A stretch of 64,000 nt of DNA. Origin: Sphingomonas zeae (GTDB lineage Bacteria > Pseudomonadota > Alphaproteobacteria > Sphingomonadales > Sphingomonadaceae). The stretch spans positions 216,762 to 280,761 of the forward strand of contig NZ_JACIFA010000005.1 of NCBI RefSeq assembly GCF_014197135.1, read 5' to 3'. Made by a program: the position numbers and the translations under genes. Below are positions 17,257 to 26,108 of the stretch, one piece after another; position 1 is the stretch's first letter, and each line of letters begins with the position of its first letter. A model generated the notes under the pieces. The model had not been told where the DNA came from. It did no database searches and saw nothing but the letters and a program-made list of their open reading frames with translations.

Positions 17257-19839
17257 GTGAAACATCGTCTCGGTCTGATCCTGGCCGCGCTCGCCCTTCC
17301 TGTGCCTGCGCTGGCCGCGCCCAAGACGGTGGCGACGCTCGACCGCTGGCAGGTGCGGATCGATCCGAAGGATGTCGACGCCGCGCGCGCGCATCCCCAG
17401 GCGGCGAACTGGCTGACCGCGTCGGTGCCGGGCAGCGTCCAGCAGGATCTGATCGCCGCGCATCTGGTCCCCGACCCCTATAAGGGCGCGAACGAGGCAC
17501 CGATCCAATGGGCGGGCCTGACCGGGTGGCAATATCGCACCAACCTGGACGTGACGCCCGAGATGCTGCGCCGCGATCACCTCGACCTAGTGTTCGACGG
17601 GCTGGACACCTTTGCGACCGTCACGGTCAACGGCCGGCGCCTGTTGTCGGCGGACAACGCCCATCGCCGCTGGCGCGCCGATGCCAAGCCGCTGCTGAAG
17701 GCAGGCGCGAACGAGATCGTCGTCACCTTCGCCTCGCCGATCAAGACGCTCCAGCCGATGGTGCTGGCCGAAAAGAACCCGCTGCCCGGCGAATATGACT
17801 CGCCCTATGGCGACGAGCCGAAGGGCAAGCAGACCTCGCCCTATATCCGCAAGCCCAAATACCAGTACGGGTGGGATTGGGCACCGCGCATCGTCGATAT
17901 CGGCATCTGGCGCCCCGCCCGTCTGGAGGCGTGGGACGCCGCGCGCATCGACAAGCTGCGCATCGAGCAGGAAGCGCTGACCGATGCCGAGGCGCGCATC
18001 CTCGCCCGTGCCTCGATCGTTGCCGACCGAGCGCAGACCGGCCGCATGGACGTGACGGTCACTGGCCCCGACGGTAAGCGCATCCGCGTCCGCCGCGACG
18101 TCGCGCTCCAGCCGGGCGAGAACGATGTCGTCGTCCCCGTCGCGATCACCCGCCCACAGCGCTGGCAGCCGATCGGCTTTGGCGCGCATCCGCTCTACAC
18201 CGTGAACGCGGCGCTGGCGGGCGCAGACGCGGTTGAGAAGCGCACCGGCCTGCGCACCGTCGAACTCGTCCGCAAGGACGGCAGCTTCGGGCTGAAGATC
18301 AACGGCAACGTCATCTTCGCCAAGGGGACCAACGTCATCCCGTTCGATGCCTTCCCGTCGCGCGTATCGCCTACGGCCGAGCGCCAGTTGCTGGAGAAGG
18401 CGGCGGCCGCGAACATGAACATGGTCCGCATCTGGGGCGGCGGCTATTATCCCGAGCACAGCTTCTACGACGCCGCCGACGAGCTGGGCCTGATGGTGTG
18501 GCAGGACTTCATGTTCGGCGGCGCGGTCACGCCCCCCGATGCCCAGTTCCGCGAGAACGTCCGTATCGAGGCCGAGGAACAGGTCGCCCGCCTGCAATCG
18601 CATCCCTCGCTGGTCATCTGGGCGGGCAATAACGAAGTGCTGTCGGGCTGGGAAAACTGGTCGGATCGCAAGGCGTTCAAAAAGGCGGTCGGCCCCGACG
18701 AGCAGGAGCGGATCGGCACCGGCATGGCCGTGCTGTTCGACCGCGTGCTGCGCGATGCCGTCATCAAGAATTCGCCCGGCATCCCCTATTGGCCCGGATC
18801 GCCCTCGACCGACTATGAGGGGCCGACCGACACCGACAAGGACGGCGACCGCCATTTCTGGGATGTCTGGTCGGGCTCCAAGCCGATCGAGCGCTACACG
18901 GATAGCTGCCCGCGCTTCATGTCGGAATATGGCTTCCAGGCCTTCCCGGACCTGTCGACCATCGCGACCTTTGCCGACCCGGCGGACTTCCGCATCGACA
19001 GCCCGGTGATGAAGGCGCACCAGAAGTTCCTGGCCGGCGAAGGCAATGACCGCATCACCTTCTACCTGAAGCAATATTACCGGACCCCGCGCGACTTCGC
19101 CGATCTGGTCTATCTGTCCCAGGCGATGCAGGCCCGCGCCATTGGACTTGCCGCGCGTCACCATCGCGCCTGCCGCCCGGTGACGCTGGGTTCGCTCTAC
19201 TGGCAGCTCAACGACAGCTGGCCCGCGATCAGCTGGTCGAGCATCGACTGGACCGGGCATGACAAGATGCTGCAGCATGAGGTCCGCCGCTTCTTCGCGC
19301 CACAGACGATCGTGGCGGAAACCAAGCCCGGCGCCACGCGGATCGCGCTGGTGTCCGACGCCACGGCGCCCAAGCCGCTCGGCTGGCGCGTCACCGGATA
19401 CGGCATGGACGGCCGCAAGCTCGGCTCGCAATCGGGCAGCGTGACCATGGCCGCCGCGTCCGCCAGCGACGTCGCGACGATCCCCGACGCGACGCTGTTC
19501 GCCGGGGCCGCGCCCGAGAGCAGCTACGGCGTCGCCGAACTGTTCGACGGCGACAAGGTCATCGCGCGCCAGATCGTCGAGCGAAAGGTCCCGCGCGACA
19601 TGCTCTACCCGGTGCCGGGTATCACCGCGCGCTGGGCGGGCAAGCAGCTGACGCTGACCGCGCGCAACATCGCGCGGCAGGTACAGGTCAATTTCGGCAT
19701 CATCGGCGCCGAACCGTCCGATGACGGCTTCGACCTGTTGCCCGGCGAGACCATCACGCTCACCATCCAGAGCGACGCGGACGCCGCCACTCTGGCGCGC
19801 GAGCTCAAAATCTACACCCTCGGTCCGAAGGACGCCTAG
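17257..19839 (+). CDS. Exported GH2 beta-mannosidase
   Basis: An 860-residue family GH2 enzyme of the beta-mannosidase subgroup, predicted to cleave the core Man-beta-1,4-GlcNAc bond of N-glycans. It has a Sec signal (MKHRLGLILAALALPVPALA), a jelly-roll domain, an Ig domain, a TIM barrel and two Ig-like C-terminal domains. The acid/base should be E460 (WAGNNEV) and the nucleophile E557 (FMSEYGFQAFPDLS); the latter motif separates beta-mannosidases from beta-galactosidases. A GTG start at 17257 follows GGGGAA by six bases. It is the first gene of a five-gene operon; its TAG stop shares one base with the GTG of the GH3 gene. In degradation order it would act after the GH92 and GH125 alpha-mannosidases. 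Confidence 0.9.
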   Translation: MKHRLGLILAALALPVPALAAPKTVATLDRWQVRIDPKDVDAARAHPQAANWLTASVPGSVQQDLIAAHLVPDPYKGANEAPIQWAGLTGWQYRTNLDVTPEMLRRDHLDLVFDGLDTFATVTVNGRRLLSADNAHRRWRADAKPLLKAGANEIVVTFASPIKTLQPMVLAEKNPLPGEYDSPYGDEPKGKQTSPYIRKPKYQYGWDWAPRIVDIGIWRPARLEAWDAARIDKLRIEQEALTDAEARILARASIVADRAQTGRMDVTVTGPDGKRIRVRRDVALQPGENDVVVPVAITRPQRWQPIGFGAHPLYTVNAALAGADAVEKRTGLRTVELVRKDGSFGLKINGNVIFAKGTNVIPFDAFPSRVSPTAERQLLEKAAAANMNMVRIWGGGYYPEHSFYDAADELGLMVWQDFMFGGAVTPPDAQFRENVRIEAEEQVARLQSHPSLVIWAGNNEVLSGWENWSDRKAFKKAVGPDEQERIGTGMAVLFDRVLRDAVIKNSPGIPYWPGSPSTDYEGPTDTDKDGDRHFWDVWSGSKPIERYTDSCPRFMSEYGFQAFPDLSTIATFADPADFRIDSPVMKAHQKFLAGEGNDRITFYLKQYYRTPRDFADLVYLSQAMQARAIGLAARHHRACRPVTLGSLYWQLNDSWPAISWSSIDWTGHDKMLQHEVRRFFAPQTIVAETKPGATRIALVSDATAPKPLGWRVTGYGMDGRKLGSQSGSVTMAAASASDVATIPDATLFAGAAPESSYGVAELFDGDKVIARQIVERKVPRDMLYPVPGITARWAGKQLTLTARNIARQVQVNFGIIGAEPSDDGFDLLPGETITLTIQSDADAATLARELKIYTLGPKDA

Positions 19840-22355
19840 TGATCCCCTTTCTCCTCCTCGCCGCCGCCGGTCAGGCCGCCACCCCCGCGCTTCCCCCGGA
19901 GGCGCAGAAGCTGACCATCGCGCAAAAGGCGGCGCAGCTGGTCAACGAGGCCCCGGCCGAGCCGGCGCTGAACCTGCCCGCCTATGACTGGTGGAGCGAG
20001 GGGCTGCACGGCATCGCGCGCAACGGGCCGTCGACCGTCTTCCCGCAGGCGATGGGCATGGCCGCGACCTGGGACACCGATCTGATCTGGAAGGTCGGCG
20101 ATGTCGTCGCGGTCGAAGCGCGGGCGAAGTTCAATTCGCGGCCGCTGAACGCCGATCGGGGCCTGTATCAGGGCCTGACCATCTGGTCGCCCAACATCAA
20201 CATCTTCCGCGATCCGCGCTGGGGCCGTGGCCAGGAAACCTATGGCGAGGACCCCTTCCTCACCAGCCGGATCGGCATCGCCTTCGTGCGTGGTCTTCAG
20301 GGTCCCGACCTGAAGCACCCGAAGGTCATCGCCACCGTCAAGCATATGGCGGTGCACTCCGGCCCCGAGGGCGGGCGCGACAGCTTCGATGTGATGGTGT
20401 CCCCGCGCGACCTGGAGGCGACCTACCTCCCCGCCTTCCGCGCGACCGTGACCGAGGGCAAGGCGCTGTCGCTGATGTGCGCATACAACGCGATCCACGG
20501 CACGCCGGTCTGCGCCAACCCGATGTTGCTGACCCAGCGGCTGCGCACCGACTGGGGTTTCAACGGCCTCGTCGTGTCGGACTGCGATGCGGTCGGCAAT
20601 ATCTGGATGTTCCATCATGCCCAGCCCGACGCGCCCGCTGCTGCGGCGGCGGCACTGCGGGCGGGCACCGACCTCAACTGCGGCAATACCTATCGCGCAC
20701 TGCCCGAAGCGTTGAAGCGCGGCCTGATTACCGAGGGCGAGATCGACACCGCGCTGGCCCGCGCGCTGGCGGTGCGGCGGATGCTGACCGTGAATTCGCC
20801 GTGGAACCGGATCAAGGCGAGCGAGGTGGGCAGCGCCGCCCATCGCGCACTGGCGTTGGAGACGGCGCGCAAGGGCATCATCCTGCTCGACAATCCGAAC
20901 GACATGCTGCCGCTCAAGGGCAAGAAGGTCGCGGTGTTCGGCGCGGATGCGGATGACCTGGGCGTGCTGGAGGGCAATTATCACGGCACCGCGATCAACC
21001 CCGTCACCCCGCTCGACGGCATCCGCGCGAAGTTCGGCCGCGATGTCCGCTATGCGCAAGGCTCGGTGCTGGCCGAGGGCGCGTTCGTCGGCGTCCCCGA
21101 AACCGCGCTGTCGGCGAACGGCAAGACCGGCTTGGGCGTCGAGACGATGGGCGCGAACGGCCAGTGGACCGCCGCCGGTCAGGATCGCCGTATCGACTTC
21201 AACTATACCAAGACCGCGCCCTTCCAGCGTCGCTGGACCGGCACGCTGACCCCGCCGGGTCCGGGTCAGTACAAGCTGCGGCTCGACGGTCCCGCCTGCT
21301 GGCACGCCTGCCCCGCGCATGACGCGGTGAAGCTCTATATTGACGACCAGCTGGTCGTGGACGATGTGATCGGCGGCAAGAAACTGGAAACCACGATCGA
21401 CGGATCGGCCCCGCGCCGTATCCGCGTCGAGATCGATCATAAGGGCGGTGACGAGGGCCTCCGCCTGCAATGGCTGCCCCCCGCCGAGGCGCTGACCGCA
21501 GAAGCCTTGAAGGTCGCCGGGACCGCCGACGTGCTGATCGCGGTGGTCGGCCTGTCGCCCGATCTGGAGGGCGAGGCGCTGGGCGTCTCGGTCCCCGGTT
21601 TCGCGGGCGGCGACCGCACAGAAATCGTCCTGCCCGAACCGCAGCGCAATCTGCTCGCCGCGCTTCAGGCGACCGGCAAGCCGGTGGTCGCGGTCATCAT
21701 ATCCGGCTCGGCGGTGTCGCTGGGCGACTTCAAGCCCGCCGCGACGCTGGCGGCCTTCTATCCGGGCACCGAGGGCGGCACCGCGCTGGCCGAGATCCTG
21801 GCCGGTGACGTGAACCCGTCGGGCCGCCTGCCCGTCACCATTTATCACTCGACCGCCGACCTGCCCGCCTTCGCCGATTACGGCATGAAGGAGCGGACCT
21901 ATCGCTACTTCACCGGCAAGCCCGCCTGGGGCTTCGGCCATGGCCTGAGCTATACCAAGTTCGACTATGGCCAGCCGACCGTCACCGCCAGTGTCGCGGT
22001 CGGCCAGCCGGTCGATGTCGCGGTGCAGCTGCGCAATATCGGCCAGCGCGCCGGTGAGGAAGTGACTCAGGCCTATCTGGTCCCGCCCGCCACCGACGAG
22101 AAACTGGTGCTGACCGACCCGGTGCTGCAACGCCAGTTGGTCGGCTTCACCCGTGTCGCGCTCAAGCCCGGTCAGGCAGGGACGGCGCGCTTCACCATCG
22201 ATCCGCGCCTGATGAGCCAGGTGTGGCGCGACGGCACCCGCCGCATCCTGCCGGGCACGTACAAGCTCTATATCGGCGGCGGCCAACCGGGTGACGGCGC
22301 AGGCCAGTGGACCCAGTTCACCGTGACCGGCACGGCGCAGGACCTGCCGAAATGA
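19839..22355 (+). CDS. Exported GH3 glycosidase with PA14 insert, possible beta-xylosidase
   Basis: An 838-residue family GH3 enzyme. A short Sec-type signal (MIPFLLLAAAGQAA) is followed by the (alpha/beta)8 domain with nucleophile D248 (VVSDCDAVGN) and the conserved KHMAVHSGPEGGRDSFDV region. The second alpha/beta domain is split by a PA14 lectin-like insert at about residues 435-545 (FQRRWTGTLTPPGPGQYKLR) and a fibronectin-III-like domain ends the protein. GH3 members cleave beta-glucosides, xylosides or N-acetylglucosaminides. The DCDAVGN nucleophile segment resembles xylosidase/arabinosidase GH3s, and in the Xanthomonas nix cluster the GH3 enzyme removes the core beta-1,2-xylose of plant N-glycans. 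I favour that role here, as inference. GTG start one base into the previous stop; stop overlaps the GH125 start. Confidence 0.87.
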   Translation: MIPFLLLAAAGQAATPALPPEAQKLTIAQKAAQLVNEAPAEPALNLPAYDWWSEGLHGIARNGPSTVFPQAMGMAATWDTDLIWKVGDVVAVEARAKFNSRPLNADRGLYQGLTIWSPNINIFRDPRWGRGQETYGEDPFLTSRIGIAFVRGLQGPDLKHPKVIATVKHMAVHSGPEGGRDSFDVMVSPRDLEATYLPAFRATVTEGKALSLMCAYNAIHGTPVCANPMLLTQRLRTDWGFNGLVVSDCDAVGNIWMFHHAQPDAPAAAAAALRAGTDLNCGNTYRALPEALKRGLITEGEIDTALARALAVRRMLTVNSPWNRIKASEVGSAAHRALALETARKGIILLDNPNDMLPLKGKKVAVFGADADDLGVLEGNYHGTAINPVTPLDGIRAKFGRDVRYAQGSVLAEGAFVGVPETALSANGKTGLGVETMGANGQWTAAGQDRRIDFNYTKTAPFQRRWTGTLTPPGPGQYKLRLDGPACWHACPAHDAVKLYIDDQLVVDDVIGGKKLETTIDGSAPRRIRVEIDHKGGDEGLRLQWLPPAEALTAEALKVAGTADVLIAVVGLSPDLEGEALGVSVPGFAGGDRTEIVLPEPQRNLLAALQATGKPVVAVIISGSAVSLGDFKPAATLAAFYPGTEGGTALAEILAGDVNPSGRLPVTIYHSTADLPAFADYGMKERTYRYFTGKPAWGFGHGLSYTKFDYGQPTVTASVAVGQPVDVAVQLRNIGQRAGEEVTQAYLVPPATDEKLVLTDPVLQRQLVGFTRVALKPGQAGTARFTIDPRLMSQVWRDGTRRILPGTYKLYIGGGQPGDGAGQWTQFTVTGTAQDLPK

Positions 22356-23776
22356 CTCCGAACCGTCGTGAACTGATCGCGGGGGGCGCGGCGTTGGCCG
22401 CCACCCCCGCCTTCGCCGCTGTCCCGTCGCTGGTTACGAAGCGCCCACCGGTCGCCGAACGGCGCTTCGTGTCCAAGGCGGTCGAGGCGGAGATCACGCG
22501 TGTTTCGAAGTTGATCGCCGACCCGACGGTGCGCTGGATGTTCGGCAACTGCTATCCGAACACGCTCGACACCACGGTGCTGTCGCTGGGCGAGGTCGGC
22601 GGCAAGCCCGATGCGTTCGTCATCACCGGCGACATTCCCTGCCTGTGGCTGCGGGATTCGGCGGCGCAGTTGCGGCCCTATCTGCATCTGGTGAAGCGCG
22701 ATCCGGCGCTGGGGCGGCTGTTCCGCGGGCTGATCGGGCGGCAGGCACGGTCGATCCTGATCGACCCCTATGCCAACGCCTTCATGCAGGACCCGAACGC
22801 CAAGACCAACCTGAGCTGGGCGCTGCACGACGACACCGAAATGAAACCCGGCGTCGCCGAGCGGAAGTGGGAGATCGGTTCGCTCTGCTACGCGATCCGG
22901 CTGGCCTATGGCTATTGGCGCGAGACGGGCGACACCACCCCCTTCGATGCCGAGTGGAAAGCCTCCGCGCAGGCAATCGTAAAGACCTTCCGCGAGCAGC
23001 AGCGCAAGGACGGCCCCGGCCCCTACCGCTTCCGCCGCTCCGCGCCGGAGCCGACCGAAACGCTCTATCGCGGTACCGGCCTGCCCACGCGGCCCAACGG
23101 CATGATCCATTCGGGCTTCCGCCCGTCCGACGATGCCTGCCTCTACGGTCAGTTCGTCCCCGCCAATCTGTTCGCGATGACGACGTTGCGCGAACTCGCC
23201 GCGCTGTCGAACGCGGTCGGTGAGCCTGCACTGGCGCAGGACGCCACCGCGCTCGCCGCCGAGGTCGAGGCTGCGCTGAAGCAGTTCGGCACCATGACGC
23301 TGCCAAGCGGCGAGCGGGTCTGGGCGTTCGAGGTGGATGGTTACGGCAATGCCGTCTTCATGGACGACGCCAACGTCCCCTCGCTGTCCGGCATGGCCTA
23401 TCTCGGCTGCGTCGATGCGACCGATCCGCTGTGGCAGCGGACGCTCGCGGCGTGCTGGAGCAAGGACAATCCCTGGTATTTCGAGGGCAAGGCGCTGACC
23501 GGCATCGGCGGCCCGCATACCGGGCCGGGCCAGGTCTGGCCGATGTCGGTCATCGTCCGCGCGCTGACCTCGACGGACCCTGCGCTGCTTCGCGCCAGCC
23601 TGTCCATGCTGCGCGGGTCGCAGGGCGGTACGGGCTTCATCCACGAAGGGGTCGATATCGACGATCCCACCAAGTTCACACGCGACTGGTTTGCCTGGGC
23701 CAACGGCCTGTTTGGCGAATTGGTCGTCCATGTCGCAGCCACCCGGCCGCAGGTTCTGCGGGAGACGTTTGCATGA
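22352..23776 (+). CDS. Exported GH125 exo-alpha-1,6-mannosidase
   Basis: A 474-residue family GH125 protein; characterised members release alpha-1,6-linked mannose from N-glycan cores. Family blocks are VITGDIPCLWLRDSAAQL, the HDDTEMKPGVAERKWEIGSL segment, PNGMIHSGFRPSDD, GNAVFMDDANVPSL and GIGGPHTGPGQVWPM. The start MTPNRRELIAGGAALAATPAFA is a twin-arginine-like signal, so the enzyme is probably exported folded to the periplasm. ATG at 22352 overlaps the GH3 stop by 4 bp, ruling out the longer frame that begins at 22307. Its stop overlaps the GH92 start by 4 bp. The pairing of GH125 with GH92 in one operon is a strong indicator of N-glycan rather than plant-mannan degradation. Confidence 0.92.
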   Translation: MTPNRRELIAGGAALAATPAFAAVPSLVTKRPPVAERRFVSKAVEAEITRVSKLIADPTVRWMFGNCYPNTLDTTVLSLGEVGGKPDAFVITGDIPCLWLRDSAAQLRPYLHLVKRDPALGRLFRGLIGRQARSILIDPYANAFMQDPNAKTNLSWALHDDTEMKPGVAERKWEIGSLCYAIRLAYGYWRETGDTTPFDAEWKASAQAIVKTFREQQRKDGPGPYRFRRSAPEPTETLYRGTGLPTRPNGMIHSGFRPSDDACLYGQFVPANLFAMTTLRELAALSNAVGEPALAQDATALAAEVEAALKQFGTMTLPSGERVWAFEVDGYGNAVFMDDANVPSLSGMAYLGCVDATDPLWQRTLAACWSKDNPWYFEGKALTGIGGPHTGPGQVWPMSVIVRALTSTDPALLRASLSMLRGSQGGTGFIHEGVDIDDPTKFTRDWFAWANGLFGELVVHVAATRPQVLRETFA

Positions 23777-26085
23777 TTTTGACCCGCCGCTCACTCCTCG
23801 CCGGAACCGCGCTTGCCAGCCTGCCGATCGGCAGCCTCAGCGCCGCCGTACCCATGGCCGCCGCGCGCCCCAATCTGTTCATCGGAACGGGCGGTGACGG
23901 CCATACCTATCCTGGCGCGGTCCTGCCCTTCGGCATGGTGCAGCTCAGCCCCGACACCGATGTCGAGCGTTGGGACACCTGTTCGGGCTATCATCACGGC
24001 GACAGCTCGATCATGGGGTTCAGCCATACCCATTTGTCGGGCACCGGCATCGGCGACATGCTGGACGTGCTGGTCGTGCCGACGCGCGGCGAACTGAAGC
24101 TGGTCGCGGGACCGCTATCCAACCCGGATGAAGGCTATCGCCAGCGTTATTCGGACGAGCAGGCCGAACCAGGTTATTACCGGGTCAAGCTGGAGTCCGG
24201 TGTCCTCGCCGAACTCACCGTGACCGAGCGGACCGGCTGGCACCGCTACACCTACCCCAAGGGGCCGGGCCATGTGCTGGTCGACCTGTCGCATCTGGTC
24301 CTCGATAAGAGCGACGCCAAGCCGCTCATCACCGATGCCGAGTTGACCATCGAGCCCGACGGCACGATCACCGGCACCCGCCGCGTGTTCCGCTGGGCCA
24401 AGGGGCGGCGCATCTTCTTTGCGATGCAGCTGTCGAAAAAGCCTGCCCGCATCCAGCTTTACGGCGATGGCGATGCGCCCGCGAACGGCACCGCCGTCAA
24501 GGGCAACCGGTTGAAGGCCGCGCTGTTCTTCGACGAACTGGGCGATGCGCCTTTGCTGATCCGCTGCGGAATCTCGGCGGTCGATGTGGCGGGGGCCAAG
24601 GCAAACCTGGCGGCCGAGGCCAAGCACTGGGACTTCGACCGTACCCGCCGCGCCGCCATGACCCGCTGGGCCGAGACGCTCGGCGGCGTCCGGGTCGAGG
24701 GCGGGACGCCGGACCAGCAGGCGATCATGGCCTCGGCCAACTACCACACGCTGGTCGCGCCGACGCTCTTCTCCGACGTGAACGGGCGCTATGTCGGGCT
24801 GGACGGTCAGGTGCACACCGCCCCCGCCGGGCAGTTCGCCTACAGCACCTTCTCCACCTGGGACACGTACCGCGCGCTCCACCCCTGGCTGATCCTGACC
24901 CAGCCCGCCCAGGCCAAGAAGCTGGTCGACGACATCATCCGCCAGACCCAGCAGAGCGCCTATGGCCCGCCGGTCTGGACGCTGCAGGGCAAGGAGACCG
25001 GCGTGATGATCGGCTGGCACGGCACGCCGATCATGGCCGAGGCGATGGTGAAGGGCATTCCCGCCGACTATGCCGCCGCCTGGCCCGGCATCGCCAAGCG
25101 CAGCTTCGACTTCTCCGCACCCGACATGGACAATAGCAAGGGCCGCGACCTGTACGACGCCAAGGGCTATGTCCCTGCCGATATCTGGTTCGAAAGCGTC
25201 AGCCGGACCCAGGAATATGCCTATGACGACTGGGCCGCGTCACACATCGCACGTCGCGTCGGCAAAACGGCGGAGGCCGATCGCCTGCTCAAGCGCTCGG
25301 GCAATTGGCGCAACGTCATCGACGGCTCGATCGGCTTCGCCCGCCCGCGCTTCAACGACGGCAGCTGGTGGAAGGATTACGATCCCGTCCAGCTCGGCCA
25401 CATGCCCAAGCCCTGGTGGCGCGACTATACCGAGGCCAATGGTTGGCAGGCGACCTTCCTCAACCAGCACGACATTTACGGCCTGATCCGCCACATGGGC
25501 GGCGATGCCAAGTTCGAGGCCAAGCTGGATGAGCTGTTCTCCGCGCCCTCGACGCTGCCCAAGAATGCGCCGCCCGATATTTCGGGGCTGGTCGGCCAAT
25601 ATGCGCATGGCAACGAGCCGGACCAGCATGCGGCCTATCTCTACGCCTATGTCGGCGCGCCTTGGAAAACCCAGAGGATGGTCCGCCGCCTGCTGACCGA
25701 GATGTACAAGAACGCGCCAGACGGCATCATCGGCAATGACGATTGCGGCCAGATGAGCGCGTGGTTCCTGTTCTCCGCGCTCGGCTTCTATCCGGTCGAT
25801 CCGGTCAGCGGCGCCTATGTCTTTGGTGGTCCGCTGTTCGACCGGGCGCAGGTGACGGTCGGCGGCAATAAGATGCTGGTCGTCGAGGCGAAGGGCAATG
25901 GCCCGGACACGCCCTACGTCCAGTCGGTGACGTGGAACGGTCGCCCCTGGACGAAGAGCTGGATCGACCATGCCACGCTGGCGAAGGGCGGCACCCTGTC
26001 CTTCACCATGGGGGCCAAGCCCAATCCCGCCTTCGGCCGCGATCCCAAGGACCGGCCACCCTCCTTCGACCACCAGCCCGCCTGA
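23773..26085 (+). CDS. Exported GH92 alpha-mannosidase
   Basis: A 770-residue family GH92 calcium-dependent exo-alpha-mannosidase. It has a twin-arginine-like signal (MILTRRSLLAGTALASLPIG), then the N-terminal beta-sandwich beginning FIGTGGDGHTYPGAVLPFGM and GFSHTHLSGTGIGDML, and the (alpha/alpha)6 catalytic domain with AYSTFSTWDTYR, VMIGWHGTPIMAEA, GNEPDQHAAYLYAY and the catalytic-site segment GNDDCGQMSAWFLFSALGFYPV. Length is normal for the family. In the Xanthomonas N-glycan system GH92 takes off the alpha-1,3-mannose first, which opens the core for GH3 and GH125. The start at 23773 (ATGA overlap with GH125) is favoured over far upstream frames. It is followed by GH29 after 23 bp. Confidence 0.92.
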   Translation: MILTRRSLLAGTALASLPIGSLSAAVPMAAARPNLFIGTGGDGHTYPGAVLPFGMVQLSPDTDVERWDTCSGYHHGDSSIMGFSHTHLSGTGIGDMLDVLVVPTRGELKLVAGPLSNPDEGYRQRYSDEQAEPGYYRVKLESGVLAELTVTERTGWHRYTYPKGPGHVLVDLSHLVLDKSDAKPLITDAELTIEPDGTITGTRRVFRWAKGRRIFFAMQLSKKPARIQLYGDGDAPANGTAVKGNRLKAALFFDELGDAPLLIRCGISAVDVAGAKANLAAEAKHWDFDRTRRAAMTRWAETLGGVRVEGGTPDQQAIMASANYHTLVAPTLFSDVNGRYVGLDGQVHTAPAGQFAYSTFSTWDTYRALHPWLILTQPAQAKKLVDDIIRQTQQSAYGPPVWTLQGKETGVMIGWHGTPIMAEAMVKGIPADYAAAWPGIAKRSFDFSAPDMDNSKGRDLYDAKGYVPADIWFESVSRTQEYAYDDWAASHIARRVGKTAEADRLLKRSGNWRNVIDGSIGFARPRFNDGSWWKDYDPVQLGHMPKPWWRDYTEANGWQATFLNQHDIYGLIRHMGGDAKFEAKLDELFSAPSTLPKNAPPDISGLVGQYAHGNEPDQHAAYLYAYVGAPWKTQRMVRRLLTEMYKNAPDGIIGNDDCGQMSAWFLFSALGFYPVDPVSGAYVFGGPLFDRAQVTVGGNKMLVVEAKGNGPDTPYVQSVTWNGRPWTKSWIDHATLAKGGTLSFTMGAKPNPAFGRDPKDRPPSFDHQPA

Positions 26086-26108
26086 TCCCTCCCGGAGCCG
26101 ATCCCAAG

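Noticed and set aside
17587..22286. Long antisense frames (614 and 816 codons) opposite the GH2 and GH3 genes
   Set aside because: Same composition bias, no domain signature, and complete glycosidases on the other strand.
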